From Rhodococcus sp. B50 (GTDB lineage Bacteria > Actinomycetota > Actinomycetes > Mycobacteriales > Mycobacteriaceae): a DNA stretch of 64,000 bases. The notes under the pieces were generated by a model. It did no database searches. It worked only from the letters and a program-made list of their open reading frames with translations, and was not told the DNA's origin. Below, in pieces: positions 23,621-34,117 of this stretch. Position numbers and translations under genes: made by a program. The stretch is from contig NZ_WPAG02000002.1 in NCBI RefSeq assembly GCF_013602415.1, forward strand, positions 3,413,480 through 3,477,479, read 5' to 3'. Position 1 is the stretch's first letter. Each line of letters opens with the position of its first letter.

Positions 23621-25051
23621 TCAGGGCCGGCGCCACACGACCACCGCGATCACGATGCCCGATGTGAGGGCGATCGACGTGGTCAGCGCATGCAACCAGT
23701 GCGGGAAGAGAGTCGGTTGTGACGTTGCCGGAACGGCGGCCAGCGCAGCGAACAACGCCACGACGGCGATGACCGACGCGGCCGCGGACCATCCCTGGGC
23801 GAGGCGGGTGTGCCTCGCCCCGCGCAGCTCCGCACTGTGCAGCAACGCATGCTCGACGACCTCCACGATCTCGGACAGTTCCGCGTCGAGTTCCGCCATC
23901 TCGGTGGCGACCCGCCCGGCCATGAGAGCGCGCAGCTGGGTGGGTTGCGTCCACGAGTGGAACCGGTTCTCGTGGATCGATTCCTTGCGCAGGAGAGCGC
24001 GGTCCGTCCGGCGGGCCTGCATGATCGCGATGTCGTCGAGAACGGTGGCCAGCCGATCCCCGCGGAGCCCTTCGGGGTGACGCAGATGATCCATGGTCGT
24101 CCAGTAGTCGGCCGAGGCCCGCGCTCGCACCGCCACCCACGGGATGAGCCCGTAGATCATCTCGCGGGTGCCGTGCCCGACATAGTCGCTGCCGAGGGAG
24201 GTGGCCTCGAGGTCGAACAGCACCGCGCCGGAGTCCTCCCGCACCGCGATGGCGGCGCCCGGCTGCACAGGTCGGTCCACCAGCGGCACGCGGTCCCATC
24301 TCCACAGCACGCCCCAGGACCGTGCCGCGGCGCGGGCCTCCGGGCCGATGCGCGGTCCGTCGACGAGCGAGCGGACACGCTCGCCCCCGCTCGAGATCAC
24401 TTCCACGACCATCCCCTCGACGACCTCCCGATCACCCACTCCCCGGTGGCGGTGGACGACGAGTTCGTGAAGGGGACGGAACGTCGTCGGCGCGCACAAC
24501 CGCCTGTTCAGGCCCGGGAAGATATCGTTCAGGCAGTCGTCGGCCGTCAGTTCGAAGGGTGCGAGGAACTCGCCGAGCACGGGACGCAGACCGGCTCCGT
24601 CGCGGTCCTGCAGCGGGTCGCTCCGCCAGTCGATCAACGGGGAGCCGTTGTCCGTCAGCGATTCCAGCGCCAGTACGAGGCCGTGACCCGGGACGTTCCA
24701 CAGCGACACGCACGTCGCGGGATGTCCCACATACGGCCGTGTCGCAGCCGGGGCCTCCCGCAGCGAACCCGTCGACGCGCCGAATGAGACGGCCGGCCGT
24801 GCCGGGTCGACGACGTGCCGGAAGGCGAGCAGGCACGGCGGACGCACACCGTGGTCGGTGTCGGGGTGGTCGGCGATGCGTGCGGGGAGGAAGGGCTCCA
24901 CCTTCTCGACGGGCGGGACCCGCGGCGGCGTCTCGGGCGCCGCCTCGATATCGAGCGCCAAGAGGAACACCTTCAGTACCCCGACACATCCCGTGACAGA
25001 TCCGACGGCCGATACGCCGACTCCGGAATCCACGAGCGCGCGGTTTTCCAT
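23621..25051 (-). CDS. Hypothetical protein with C-terminal helical region and two membrane segments
   Basis: 476 residues from the ATG at 25051; I do not recognise the family. The N-terminal ~350 residues look soluble, with Trp-rich patches (W-G-V-L-W-R-W-D near residue 245). A long helical stretch (about 370-430) is followed by two closely spaced membrane helices (about 436-450 and 458-472) and a short tail. That layout resembles CorA-like ion channels, but the CorA G-M-N loop motif is absent. Codon use matches its neighbours. The upstream frame to 25201 lies in a DnaA-box-like cluster and is rejected. Confidence 0.6.
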   Translation of the reverse strand: MENRALVDSGVGVSAVGSVTGCVGVLKVFLLALDIEAAPETPPRVPPVEKVEPFLPARIADHPDTDHGVRPPCLLAFRHVVDPARPAVSFGASTGSLREAPAATRPYVGHPATCVSLWNVPGHGLVLALESLTDNGSPLIDWRSDPLQDRDGAGLRPVLGEFLAPFELTADDCLNDIFPGLNRRLCAPTTFRPLHELVVHRHRGVGDREVVEGMVVEVISSGGERVRSLVDGPRIGPEARAAARSWGVLWRWDRVPLVDRPVQPGAAIAVREDSGAVLFDLEATSLGSDYVGHGTREMIYGLIPWVAVRARASADYWTTMDHLRHPEGLRGDRLATVLDDIAIMQARRTDRALLRKESIHENRFHSWTQPTQLRALMAGRVATEMAELDAELSEIVEVVEHALLHSAELRGARHTRLAQGWSAAASVIAVVALFAALAAVPATSQPTLFPHWLHALTTSIALTSGIVIAVVVWRRP

Positions 25052-25182
25052 CACACTCACCACTTCCGAACCCGCCGCACGGTATGCGGCGACCCTGACC
25101 CGCGAGTATGTCAGGTCGGTAGGGGAAAGCAAGTCGGTGTGACGCGGGGTCCAGAAAACGCTCCGAACAGCGCGGATCGGGG

Positions 25183-25225
25183 TTGTCCACCGCCCATCCA
25201 CGTGTTGTGCACAACTTTATCCACA
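25183..25225. promoter_or_regulatory. Cluster of three DnaA-box-like sequences
   Basis: TTGTCCACC (25183-25191), TTGTGCACA (25205-25213, inside palindrome TTGTGCACAA) and TTATCCACA (25217-25225, a perfect 9-mer) lie within 43 bp of non-coding DNA between the hypothetical gene and aspT. The clustering and spacing are typical of a DnaA-binding locus. This could be a secondary DnaA-titration site or a DnaA-regulated promoter for the 25051 gene, which starts 132 bp away. No dnaA or dnaN gene is nearby, so oriC itself is unlikely. Confidence 0.5.
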
Positions 25226-25260
25226 GGCTGGGAACAAACTCACAGACTCCGCAGACAGGA

Positions 25261-25339
25261 GGTACGCAACACAGAAAAGAGGCTCGCAACCCCGGCAGTC
25301 GCTGCTGGTGTTGCGAGCCTCATCCTCGCGTTGCGTGCC
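25261..25339. terminator. Nested inverted-repeat hairpin, family member 2
   Basis: Inner repeat GAGGCTCGCAAC (25279-25290) pairs perfectly with 25310-25321, and the loop folds further through CCGGCAG/CTGCTGG. Outer arms 25261-25270 and 25330-25339 pair with one mismatch. It stands just beyond the aspT stop at 25350. Same architecture as 13580-13659, but with CAC changed to CGC and GTG to GCG on the two arms, so pairing is kept. Confidence 0.75.
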
Positions 25340-25349
25340 TGTCGGCGTA

Positions 25350-26989
<1,640 letters not shown>

Positions 26990-26992
26990 CGG

Positions 26993-27025
26993 AACCCCGT
27001 GGGACGCACAGCGTCCCGCGGGGTT
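26993..27025 (+). terminator. Terminator of tRNA-Ser(GGA)
   Basis: 15-bp arms (26993-27007 and 27011-27025) with a 3-nt loop ACA, one mismatch, followed by TTT and a pyrimidine-rich run. It starts 3 nt after the tRNA CCA end. Confidence 0.85.
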
Positions 27026-27074
27026 TCTGCTTTTCCGATCCCCGTGTTCGCATACCCGGCCGATCTCGGGCACG

Positions 27075-27338
27075 ATGCGTCTCGTGACCGCGGACGACAA
27101 TTTCCCGCTCGCCGGCGAGGCCGACCACGAGCAGGCTTCGGTCTGGGTGGACATGCTGGACCGCGAGATCGACGAGGTATCCGCAGCCATCGAGAAGACC
27201 GAGCAGAAGGCCCGTGCCGAACATCGGGTGGGCGCCGTGGACCGGGCGCGCCGGTTCGACGCGGAGGTCGAGCGGCTGGCCGCCCAACTCCGCGAGCTCC
27301 ACCGCATGCGCCGCAATCTCACCGACCGCTTCAGCTGA
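27075..27338 (+). CDS. Small charged helical protein
   Basis: 87 residues, not recognised. From about residue 20 it is almost entirely charged helix with heptad-like spacing (A-A-I-E-K-T-E-Q-K-A-R-A-E), so it likely forms a coiled coil. An alternative GTG start at 27084 removes three residues. No clear ribosome binding site is seen, which lowers confidence. It sits between tRNA-Ser and the HNH lipoprotein gene. Coding-like GC3 use favours it being real. Confidence 0.5.
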   Translation: MRLVTADDNFPLAGEADHEQASVWVDMLDREIDEVSAAIEKTEQKARAEHRVGAVDRARRFDAEVERLAAQLRELHRMRRNLTDRFS

Positions 27339-27359
27339 CCGGCAGATCGCGGCGGAGCG

Positions 27360-28445
27360 CTACTCGCAGGCCACGCCGTCCCCGTCACCGTCCATCTTCG
27401 GACGGTAGCCGGGCTGCCCCGCGTACAGCGGCGCCGCTCCCGCGGCCCGGGCAGCCGAACAGTTCTCGAAGTACACGCTCGCCGGAGCGGCGGGCTGCGC
27501 AGGTGCCACCGGTGCGGGCTCTGCGGGAGCGGGAGCGGGTGCCGGAGCCGGAGCAGGTGCGGGTGCGGGTGCGGGCGCCGGAGCAGGGGTCGTCGTGGGC
27601 ACGACTGCGGTCGCGGCGCCGGCAGGAGCCCCACCTCCGCATTCGGTGAGGACCCGAGCCATCGCATCGTGCTCTGCCTGCGTCACCCACAGCCCGTAGA
27701 TCGCCTTGACCTCGATCTGCCGCGCGACGTACGTGCAGCGGTACGCACGGTTCGGTGGCAGCCAGGTGGCGGCGTCACCGTCGCTCTTCTGCTGGTTGGT
27801 CGGCCCGTCCACCGCCTGGAGATTGCGCGGGTCGTTGGCGAAATCGGCCCGGGTGCCGGCGTCGAGCTGCTGCGCGCCCTTCTGCCACGCGTCGGACAGC
27901 GCGACGACGTGGTCGATCTGCACCGCGGTCGAGGTGTCCTGTCCTCGGGTGAACGCGATCGTCGTCCCGGTGTACACGTCGTTCAGGGTTCCCGACGCCA
28001 CGACGCAGTCGCGGGTGCCGGACTTGTAGACGATGTCGACGAGGTCGCGACGCAGGATGTCGTTGCGGGTGTCGCAGCCGTTGCGCCCGAACTCCACCGA
28101 CACGTCGTCGCTCCACGCCTGGCCGAACAGGTCGCGGCTGTAGCCGGTCTTGGGTGCACGGCCCTTGATCGGCAGGGTCGCCAGCCGGGCCAGGGCATCC
28201 GACGAGTCCGCCGAGGCGGCCGGGCTCTGGGCAGCAGGGCTCGGGGTGCTCGCGGACGCGGAAGGTGTCGTGCCGGACGGCGTCGTCGTAGAGGTGTCGG
28301 AACTCGGTGCCGGGGATCGTTCGGAGGTCGCCGCGGGGGCGACGGAGGTGTCTTCGGCGGTCGAGTCGCAACCGGAGAGGGTCAGACCCGCGACCGTCGC
28401 GACGACGAGAAGGGACAGCCGGGACGACAAGCGGGGCAAGGACAT
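27360..28445 (-). CDS. Secreted lipoprotein with HNH-type (DUF1524) nuclease and Excalibur domains
   Basis: 361 residues from the ATG at 28445 with AGGAG upstream. A lipobox L-S-G-C places the lipidated cysteine at residue 26. A Ser/Thr/Pro-rich stalk follows (about 30-80). A DUF1524-type HNH nuclease domain (about 85-265) has the D-H pair in Q-I-D-H-V-V-A and the downstream N-x-x-N-Q-Q-K. An Ala-Pro tandem linker (about 275-310) leads to a C-terminal Excalibur calcium-binding motif D-G-D-G-D-G-V-A-C. This combination suggests a surface-anchored DNase for nutrient or phosphate scavenging from extracellular DNA. Only the architecture is seen; activity is inferred. Confidence 0.85.
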   Translation of the reverse strand: MSLPRLSSRLSLLVVATVAGLTLSGCDSTAEDTSVAPAATSERSPAPSSDTSTTTPSGTTPSASASTPSPAAQSPAASADSSDALARLATLPIKGRAPKTGYSRDLFGQAWSDDVSVEFGRNGCDTRNDILRRDLVDIVYKSGTRDCVVASGTLNDVYTGTTIAFTRGQDTSTAVQIDHVVALSDAWQKGAQQLDAGTRADFANDPRNLQAVDGPTNQQKSDGDAATWLPPNRAYRCTYVARQIEVKAIYGLWVTQAEHDAMARVLTECGGGAPAGAATAVVPTTTPAPAPAPAPAPAPAPAPAPAPAEPAPVAPAQPAAPASVYFENCSAARAAGAAPLYAGQPGYRPKMDGDGDGVACE

Positions 28446-28573
28446 CGGGAGAACTCCTGTGAACGACGGCGCCGGTTGGCTCCCCTTGTCCATCGCGTCC
28501 ACGGCACCCGGTCGTTACAGCACGTAAGTATCCCGGTAGCTGCTGCCGACGTCGTCCCGGTCGACACGGTTCC

Positions 28574-28586
28574 TACTATCGTCCTG
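28574..28586 (+). promoter_or_regulatory. Putative leaderless promoter of yoaK-like gene
   Basis: TACTAT at 28574-28579 matches the TANNNT -10 element and lies 6 nt before the GTG start, leaving no room for a ribosome binding site. The transcript would start at or next to the start codon. Confidence 0.4.
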
Positions 28587-29251
28587 TGGTCGGTTACGGC
28601 AGGCAGTTGCAGGGACTCGCGATCGCGTTGTCCTCTCTCGCGGGGTTCATCGATGCCCTCGGCTTCATCACCCTCGGCGGTGTCTTCGTGTCGTTCATGA
28701 GTGGGAACTCCACGCGTCTCGCGGTCGGCACGGCAGACGGTATGTGGGAGACGGTGGCGCTGATCGGTGGTGTGCTCGCGCTGTTCGTGCTCGGGGTGAT
28801 CCTCGGCAGCGTGGTGGCGGAACTGACCGACCGCGACCGGCGTACCCGCAAGACCGCGGTCCTTGCGACGGTGACGGCCTTGCTGACGATCGGTGCCGTT
28901 GCCGTCCTGGCGGGCTGGACGCCCGTTGCCGTGGTGGCGATGACGCTGGCGATGGGAACCGAGAACTCGGTGTTCCGGCGGCAGGGAGAGACGGCCGTCG
29001 CGCTCACCTACATGACGGGCGCGCTGGTCAAGATCGGTCAGCGGGTCGCGGCGGCGTTCTTCGGTGGTCCGCGCTGGAGCTGGCTGCCCTATCTGGGTCT
29101 GTGGGGCGGTCTGGTGACGGGTGCCGTTCTCGGCGCGCTCGCCCACCGAGCGTTGGGTCTGCACGCTCTGTGGATCGCGGCGGTGTTCGCGGCGGCGCTG
29201 ACGGTGTCGGTGCGTTTCCTCTCCGACCACGAACTGACCGGCGGGATGTGA
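28586..29251 (+). CDS. YoaK/DUF1275-family membrane protein
   Basis: 221 residues from GTG 28586 with about six membrane helices. DUF1275 features: G-F-I-D-A-L-G-F-I-T-L-G and F-V-S-F-M-S-G-N-S in the N-terminal half and the G-A-L-V-K-I-G region near 150. The family function is not established. Because a -10-like TACTAT lies 6 nt upstream, the mRNA is probably leaderless. It is followed 52 bp later by a TetR gene on the same strand, with an operator-like palindrome between, so the TetR protein may not control this gene. Confidence 0.8.
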   Translation: MVGYGRQLQGLAIALSSLAGFIDALGFITLGGVFVSFMSGNSTRLAVGTADGMWETVALIGGVLALFVLGVILGSVVAELTDRDRRTRKTAVLATVTALLTIGAVAVLAGWTPVAVVAMTLAMGTENSVFRRQGETAVALTYMTGALVKIGQRVAAAFFGGPRWSWLPYLGLWGGLVTGAVLGALAHRALGLHALWIAAVFAAALTVSVRFLSDHELTGGM

Positions 29252-29262
29252 TTCCCGACTCC

Positions 29263-29278
29263 CCGTACATTCGTACGG
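29263..29278. promoter_or_regulatory. CCGTAC-ATTC-GTACGG palindrome, TetR operator candidate
   Basis: Perfect inverted repeat with 6-bp arms and a 4-bp spacer, 25 bp before the TetR start at 29304. The placement is typical for autoregulation. Confidence 0.5.
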
Positions 29279-29303
29279 TGGAACGCTCGGTTACGGTGCA
29301 CCC

Positions 29304-29888
29304 ATGCGCACGCGCCCCTATGTCACCACCAGCCCCACAAGGCTCGCTGCGGCACTGCTCGAGGTCGCCGCACGCAACGGTCTCGACGCGGCAAGCGTCC
29401 GGGAGGTGGCCAACGAGGCAGGGGTCTCGATCGGGGCGGTACAGCACCATTTCCCGACCAAGGACGAGATGCTCGCGTACTCGTTCCGTACCCTCTCGGA
29501 CCGGGTGTTGAACCGGCTGACCAACGTCGATCCGGACATCGATCCGGCGCGCACGTTGTTCTCCGCGCTCAGCCAGCTGCTCCCGCTCGACGAGCAACGC
29601 GGCAGCGAGGTGCACGTGATGTCGGCGTTCACCGTGCGGGCAGTCACCTCCCCGACGCTGAGTGCCATCCGCACCGCCACCCTGTTCACGATCCGCACAG
29701 GCATAGCGCGCGTATTGATCCGCGCGGGTACACCCGATCCGGAGACCCGGGCCGCCTTGCTGCTCTCGGCGGCCAACGGGCTCGCCCTCGATGCAGCGGC
29801 CAGCCCCGAGCTCCATCCGCGCGAATATCTCACCCACGCCCTGCACGCCCAGGTCCAGCTCGTCCTCGACGGCGCCGACGCGCACTGA
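29304..29888 (+). CDS. TetR/AcrR-family regulator
   Basis: 194 residues. The N-terminal HTH is clear: G-L-D-A-A-S-V-R-E-V-A-N-E-A-G-V-S-I-G-A then H-H-F-P-T-K-D-E-M, near residues 20-50. The C-terminal ligand domain is diverse and its effector cannot be read. Its own promoter carries a 16-bp palindrome. It might control itself and either the upstream YoaK gene or the convergent hydroxybutyrate dehydrogenase operon; neither link is shown. The gene ends at a strong hairpin. Confidence 0.85.
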   Translation: MRTRPYVTTSPTRLAAALLEVAARNGLDAASVREVANEAGVSIGAVQHHFPTKDEMLAYSFRTLSDRVLNRLTNVDPDIDPARTLFSALSQLLPLDEQRGSEVHVMSAFTVRAVTSPTLSAIRTATLFTIRTGIARVLIRAGTPDPETRAALLLSAANGLALDAAASPELHPREYLTHALHAQVQLVLDGADAH

Positions 29889-29918
29889 CCCGCGCCCCGG
29901 AATCCGGGACGCGGGTCA
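29886..29918. terminator. Terminator hairpin after TetR gene
   Basis: 15-bp arms (29886-29900 and 29904-29918) with loop AAT and one mismatch. The left arm includes the TetR stop codon. It separates TetR from the convergent dehydrogenase gene ending at 29941. Confidence 0.8.
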
Positions 29919-29940
29919 GGAATGCGATCACGCCGTGCGG

Positions 29941-30678
29941 TCAGTGGGCCGACCAGCCGCCGTCCATGGTGTACGACGCACCGGTGACCATCCCGGCCTC
30001 GTCGGAGGCCAGCCACGACACGAGTGAGGCCACCTCGTCCGGCTCGACCAGCCGCGTCACCGCCTGGTCGGTGAGCAACACCTCGGAGAGCACGCGACCC
30101 TCCGGGATGTCGTGTGCGCGAGCCTGTTCCGAGATCTGCTTCTCCACCAGCGGGGTGCGGACGTAACCCGGATTGACGCAGTTGCTCGTCACCCCGCGCG
30201 GACCGCCCTCGAGCGCGACCACCTTGGAGAACCCTTCGAGGCCGTGCTTGGCGGTGACGTACCCGGCCTTGAACGCCGAGGCCCGCAGCCCGTGGACCGA
30301 CGAGATGTTCACGATCCGGCCGAAACCCCGGTCGTACATGGCGGGCAGGGCGGCCTTCACGAGCAGGAATGGCGCCTCGACCATGAGTGTCTGGATGCGG
30401 CGGAAGTCGGAGAGAGCGAACTCCTCCACCGGCCGCACCACCTGGATGCCGGCATTGTTGACGAGAATGTCGACGTCGAGGCGGAGACCGTCGAGGGCGT
30501 CGGTGTCGAGCAGGTCGACGCCCCACGCCTCTCCCCCGATCTCGTGGGCGAGCGTCTTCGCGGCGACCTCGTCGACGTCCGCGACGGTCACCCGGACTCC
30601 CTGCCGGGCGAGGGCGCGCGCGCAGGCCGCTCCGATCCCACCGGCTCCACCCGTCACGAGTGCGGTGCGCGCCCTCAT
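29941..30678 (-). CDS. Short-chain dehydrogenase, 3-hydroxybutyrate dehydrogenase type
   Basis: 245 residues. Rossmann motif T-G-G-A-G-G-I-G near residue 9, N-N-A-G near 75, catalytic Ser in I-S-S-V-H-G and Y-x3-K in Y-V-T-A-K-H-G. The sequence around the active site and the C-terminal [12 protein letters not shown] match D-3-hydroxybutyrate dehydrogenases, which oxidise hydroxybutyrate to acetoacetate with NAD. Its ATG overlaps the transporter stop (ATGA), so the two are co-translated. Uptake by the transporter followed by oxidation here is the likely route. Assignment within the SDR superfamily is moderate. Confidence 0.75.
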   Translation of the reverse strand: MRARTALVTGGAGGIGAACARALARQGVRVTVADVDEVAAKTLAHEIGGEAWGVDLLDTDALDGLRLDVDILVNNAGIQVVRPVEEFALSDFRRIQTLMVEAPFLLVKAALPAMYDRGFGRIVNISSVHGLRASAFKAGYVTAKHGLEGFSKVVALEGGPRGVTSNCVNPGYVRTPLVEKQISEQARAHDIPEGRVLSEVLLTDQAVTRLVEPDEVASLVSWLASDEAGMVTGASYTMDGGWSAH

Positions 30679-32066
30679 GCCGAGATCCTGGTGTTCTCGC
30701 CGGCGGCCTTCTCCTGCGCGACCGTCTCCGCATCGGCGGCGTCGATGTCGCGCAGCGAGATGCCCTTCGTCTCACGGGCCACGATCACCGCGACGATCGT
30801 GATCAGCGACGAGCCGAGCAGGTAGAAGGAGATCGGGACCGACGAGTCGAAGCGGCTGAGCAGACTCGCCGCGATGATCGGGGCGAGCGACCCGGCGACG
30901 ATCGACGTGACCTGGTAGCCGAGCGAGACGCCCGAGTACCGCATGCGGGTCGGGAACATCTCCGCCATGATCGCGGGCTGCCCGGCGTACATGAACGAGT
31001 GGAAGACGAGTCCGATGACGATCGCCGAGACGATGAGCGCGCTGTTACCGGTGTCCATCATCGGGAAGGCGAGGAAGCCCCAGGCGCCGGCGGTGACGGC
31101 ACCGATCATGTACACGGGCCGCCGTCCCAGCGTGTCCGACAAGCGTCCGACCATGGGGATGACCACGAAGTGCACGGCGTGGGCGGCGAGCATCCACCAC
31201 AGGATGTGGCTGGTGTCGGCACCGACGACGACCTTCAGGTAGGTGATCGAGAAAGTGACGACGAGGTAGTACATGACGTTCTCGGCGAACCGCAGCCCCA
31301 TCGCTGTGAAGACGCCGCGCGGGTAGCGCTTGAGCACCTCGAAGACGTTGAACGACGTCTCCTTCAGCTGCTCGGCCTCCTGCTGTGCCTCGAGGAAGAT
31401 CGGGGCGTCGGTGACCTTGGTGCGGATGTAGTAGCCGATCAGGACGATGACGGCGGAGAGCCAGAACGCGACGCGCCAGCCCCACGACAGGAAGGCCGAC
31501 TCGGGCAGCGTCGTGGTGAGGACGAGCAGGACGACCGTCGCGAGGAGATTGCCCATCGGCACGCCCGCCTGCGGCCACGAGGCCCAGAACCCGCGCGAGC
31601 GGTTGGGGCTGTGTTCGGCAACCAGCAGCACTGCGCCGCCCCACTCACCGCCGACCGCGAAGCCCTGGATGAACCGGAGCGTCACGAGCAGCGCCGGCGC
31701 CCAGTACCCGATGGCACCGAAGGTCGGCAGGCAGCCCATGAGGAAGGTCGCGACGCCGACCATGATGATGCTGGTCTGCAGCAGTTGCTTGCGTCCGAAC
31801 CGGTCGCCGAAATGGCCGAAGACGATCCCGCCGAGCGGCCGCGCGACGAAACCCACCGCATAGGTGACGAACGCCGCGATGATCGCGTCGAGCTCGTTGC
31901 CGCCGTCGGGGAAGAAGACCTTGGCGAAGACGAGGGTGGCGGCGGTGCCGTAGAGGAAGAACTCGTACCACTCGACGACGGTGCCCGCCATGGACGCACC
32001 GACGACCCTCCGCAATGCCGACGGTGAACTCTCCGGCCCATCAGTTCGTGCCTGTTCGACGCTCAT
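30675..32066 (-). CDS. MFS transporter, metabolite:H+ symporter (MHS) family
   Basis: 463 residues from the ATG at 32066 with GGAGGGTG upstream. About 12 membrane helices. MHS features: [10 protein letters not shown] in helix 1, G-D-R-F-G-R-K in loop 2-3, and [14 protein letters not shown] in helix 4. MHS proteins import small organic acids such as shikimate, proline or hydroxybutyrate-like compounds. The overlap with the dehydrogenase supports import of a hydroxy-acid substrate. Divergent from a LysR gene across a promoter with three CATATG sites. Confidence 0.85.
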   Translation of the reverse strand: MSVEQARTDGPESSPSALRRVVGASMAGTVVEWYEFFLYGTAATLVFAKVFFPDGGNELDAIIAAFVTYAVGFVARPLGGIVFGHFGDRFGRKQLLQTSIIMVGVATFLMGCLPTFGAIGYWAPALLVTLRFIQGFAVGGEWGGAVLLVAEHSPNRSRGFWASWPQAGVPMGNLLATVVLLVLTTTLPESAFLSWGWRVAFWLSAVIVLIGYYIRTKVTDAPIFLEAQQEAEQLKETSFNVFEVLKRYPRGVFTAMGLRFAENVMYYLVVTFSITYLKVVVGADTSHILWWMLAAHAVHFVVIPMVGRLSDTLGRRPVYMIGAVTAGAWGFLAFPMMDTGNSALIVSAIVIGLVFHSFMYAGQPAIMAEMFPTRMRYSGVSLGYQVTSIVAGSLAPIIAASLLSRFDSSVPISFYLLGSSLITIVAVIVARETKGISLRDIDAADAETVAQEKAAGENTRISA

Positions 32067-32113
32067 TGCTGCACCCTCCGGGGACGATGTGTGACGGGGA
32101 ACACTTCCAAACA

Positions 32114-32192
32114 CATATGCCGAGTATCGGTACGCACATATGCATCCACAATGACGCGATTCGCAGATACGATCTGCAAAACTGCACATATG
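32114..32192. promoter_or_regulatory. Divergent MHS/LysR promoter with three CATATG sites
   Basis: CATATG occurs at 32114-32119, 32137-32142 and 32187-32192, the last overlapping the LysR start codon. Between them GCAGAT-ACG-ATCTGC (32163-32177) is a perfect palindrome, and TACGAT inside it could be a -10 element for the LysR gene. The arrangement fits a LysR recognition site plus an activation site in a shared promoter. Confidence 0.5.
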
Positions 32193-33089
32193 AGCGTGCC
32201 CTCGCCCGATGACCTCCTCGTCCTGCTCGCCGTCGGACGCAGCGGCAGGTTCACCAGCGCCGCCGACGACCTGGGCGTCAACCACACGACGATCTCCCGC
32301 CGGATCACCGCGCTGGAGCGCAGCCTCGGCGGTCGGGTACTCACCCGGTCGGCGGCGGGCTGGGAACTGACCGATCTCGGCCGTGAAGCACTCGACGCCG
32401 CCGAGCGCATCGAAGCCGCCGTCGGGCGGCTGCGGAATCCGCGCGGCGAGCGACGACTCGAGGGCGTCGTGCGGGTCTCGGCCACCGACGGTTTCAGCGC
32501 ATACATCGCAGCCCCGGCCGGCGCGCTCGTCCGGCAACGCCACCCGGGTATCTCCGTCGAGATCGTCGCGACCACCCGTCGCGCTTCGCAGCAGCGCTCG
32601 GGGATGGACGTCGAGGTGGTCGTGGGGCGGCCGCAGGTGCACCGGGCCGAAGCGCACCGTCTCGCCGACTACACCCTGGGCCTGTACGCCTCGCGCGATT
32701 ATCTCGCCGCGCACGGTTCCCCGTCGTCGGTCCGCGAGCTGCGCGAGCACACCCTCGTGTACTTCATCGACTCGATGCTGCAGGTCGACGACCTCGACGT
32801 CGCGCGGCGCATCGCCCCCGACATGCAGGATTCGATCAGCTCGACGAACGTGTTCGTGCACGTCGAGGCGACTCGTGCCGCCGGAGGCCTCGGTCTGCTG
32901 CCGTGCTTCATGGCCGATCGGCACCCCGATCTCGTCCGGATCCTGCCCGACGAGGTCGAGGCACGCCTGGCCTACTGGCTCGTCGCGCGCTCGGAGACGT
33001 TGCGGCGACCGGAGGTCGCTGCGGCGGTCGCGGCGATCAGGGAGGTCGCCCACGCCCAGCGGGCGGTGCTCCTGGGGGTCGCTCGCTAG
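32190..33089 (+). CDS. LysR-family regulator
   Basis: 299 residues from the ATG at 32190; an upstream in-frame ATG at 32091 would run through the operator region and is unlikely. The [21 protein letters not shown] lies near residue 30. The substrate domain is of ordinary length. LysR proteins usually control a divergent neighbour, here the MHS transporter/hydroxybutyrate dehydrogenase operon, with a small organic acid as co-inducer. No ribosome binding site is seen just before the ATG. Confidence 0.85.
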   Translation: MSVPSPDDLLVLLAVGRSGRFTSAADDLGVNHTTISRRITALERSLGGRVLTRSAAGWELTDLGREALDAAERIEAAVGRLRNPRGERRLEGVVRVSATDGFSAYIAAPAGALVRQRHPGISVEIVATTRRASQQRSGMDVEVVVGRPQVHRAEAHRLADYTLGLYASRDYLAAHGSPSSVRELREHTLVYFIDSMLQVDDLDVARRIAPDMQDSISSTNVFVHVEATRAAGGLGLLPCFMADRHPDLVRILPDEVEARLAYWLVARSETLRRPEVAAAVAAIREVAHAQRAVLLGVAR

Positions 33090-33098
33090 AGTGCACGG

Positions 33099-34031
33099 GT
33101 GTCACTTTCGGACGAGGACGAAGCAGGAGCGGGCCGCTTCGCACCGAGTCCCTCCGGCGACCTGCACCTCGGCAACCTGCGCACCGCCGTCCTGGCATGG
33201 TTGTTCGCGCGGTCGACTGATCGCCGGTTCCTGGTGCGCGTCGAGGATCTCGACCGAGTGCGTCCCGGTGCGGAACAACGCCAACTCGCGGATCTGGCGG
33301 CGATCGGTCTCGACTGGGACGGCCGGGTGGTCCACCAGTCCCGTCGCCGGCGCCTGTACGACGAGGCGATCGCGCGGCTCGAGCAGACCGGCCTGACCTA
33401 CGAGTGTTTCTGCACCCGACGCGAGATCCTCGAGGCCACCTCCGCTCCCCACGCTCCCGCGGGCGCCTATCCGGGCACCTGCCGCAGCCTCACCGACGAG
33501 CAGCGCACCGGACGCCGGGCCTCCGGCCGTACCCCCGCGATCCGGTTGCGGGCGTCCGAGGAATGGTTCACGATCCACGACCTGCTGCACGGGGATTTCA
33601 CAGGCATCGTCGACGATCTCGTCCTGCGCCGCAACGACGGAACCCCCGCCTACAACCTCGCCGTGGTGGTGGACGACGCCGACCAGGGCATCGATCAGGT
33701 GGTGCGCGGCGACGACCTGCTCACCTCCGCTCCCCGGCAGGCCTATCTCGCACACCTTCTCGGATTGTCGGAGCCCGTCTACGCGCACGTACCGCTCGCG
33801 CTCAATCGGGAGGGCAAGCGGCTGGCCAAACGGGACGGCGCGGTGACACTGGCCGATCAGCTCGCGCTCGGACACACGGCCGCCGATGTGCTGAGCACGA
33901 TCGCCGTGTCGCTGCGACTCGCCGACCCCGGCGAGCCCGTGTCGCCGGAACTGTTGCTGGACCGCTGGAATCCCGTGAGGCTCCCCCGAGACCCGTGGGT
34001 GTTCACCCCGTCGGAGGAAGGCATCCGATAG
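33099..34031 (+). CDS. gluQ: Glutamyl-Q tRNA(Asp) synthetase
   Basis: 310 residues from GTG 33099, shorter than a full glutamyl-tRNA synthetase because it lacks the anticodon-binding domain. Class I signatures: H-L-G-N at 23-26 and the K-R-D-G form of KMSKS near residue 247. Zinc-type cysteines occur in C-F-C and G-T-C-R near 105-130. GluQRS attaches glutamate to queuosine in tRNA-Asp. TAGAGT at 33087-33092 lies 6 nt before the GTG, suggesting a leaderless transcript. tgt and a queuosine precursor transporter are within 5 kb. Confidence 0.9.
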   Translation: MSLSDEDEAGAGRFAPSPSGDLHLGNLRTAVLAWLFARSTDRRFLVRVEDLDRVRPGAEQRQLADLAAIGLDWDGRVVHQSRRRRLYDEAIARLEQTGLTYECFCTRREILEATSAPHAPAGAYPGTCRSLTDEQRTGRRASGRTPAIRLRASEEWFTIHDLLHGDFTGIVDDLVLRRNDGTPAYNLAVVVDDADQGIDQVVRGDDLLTSAPRQAYLAHLLGLSEPVYAHVPLALNREGKRLAKRDGAVTLADQLALGHTAADVLSTIAVSLRLADPGEPVSPELLLDRWNPVRLPRDPWVFTPSEEGIR

Positions 34032-34117
34032 GACACGATGCGGACATAGCGGATGCGGACCCGAGGTGATGTCCGTACTCTCTCGGAAGTGTCCGATCCC
34101 GGAGACGAGAGGCAGCC

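Noticed and set aside
24432..25289. 285-codon minus-strand frame overlapping the hypothetical gene
   Set aside because: Low-complexity Arg/Pro/Ala shadow translation without a start context.
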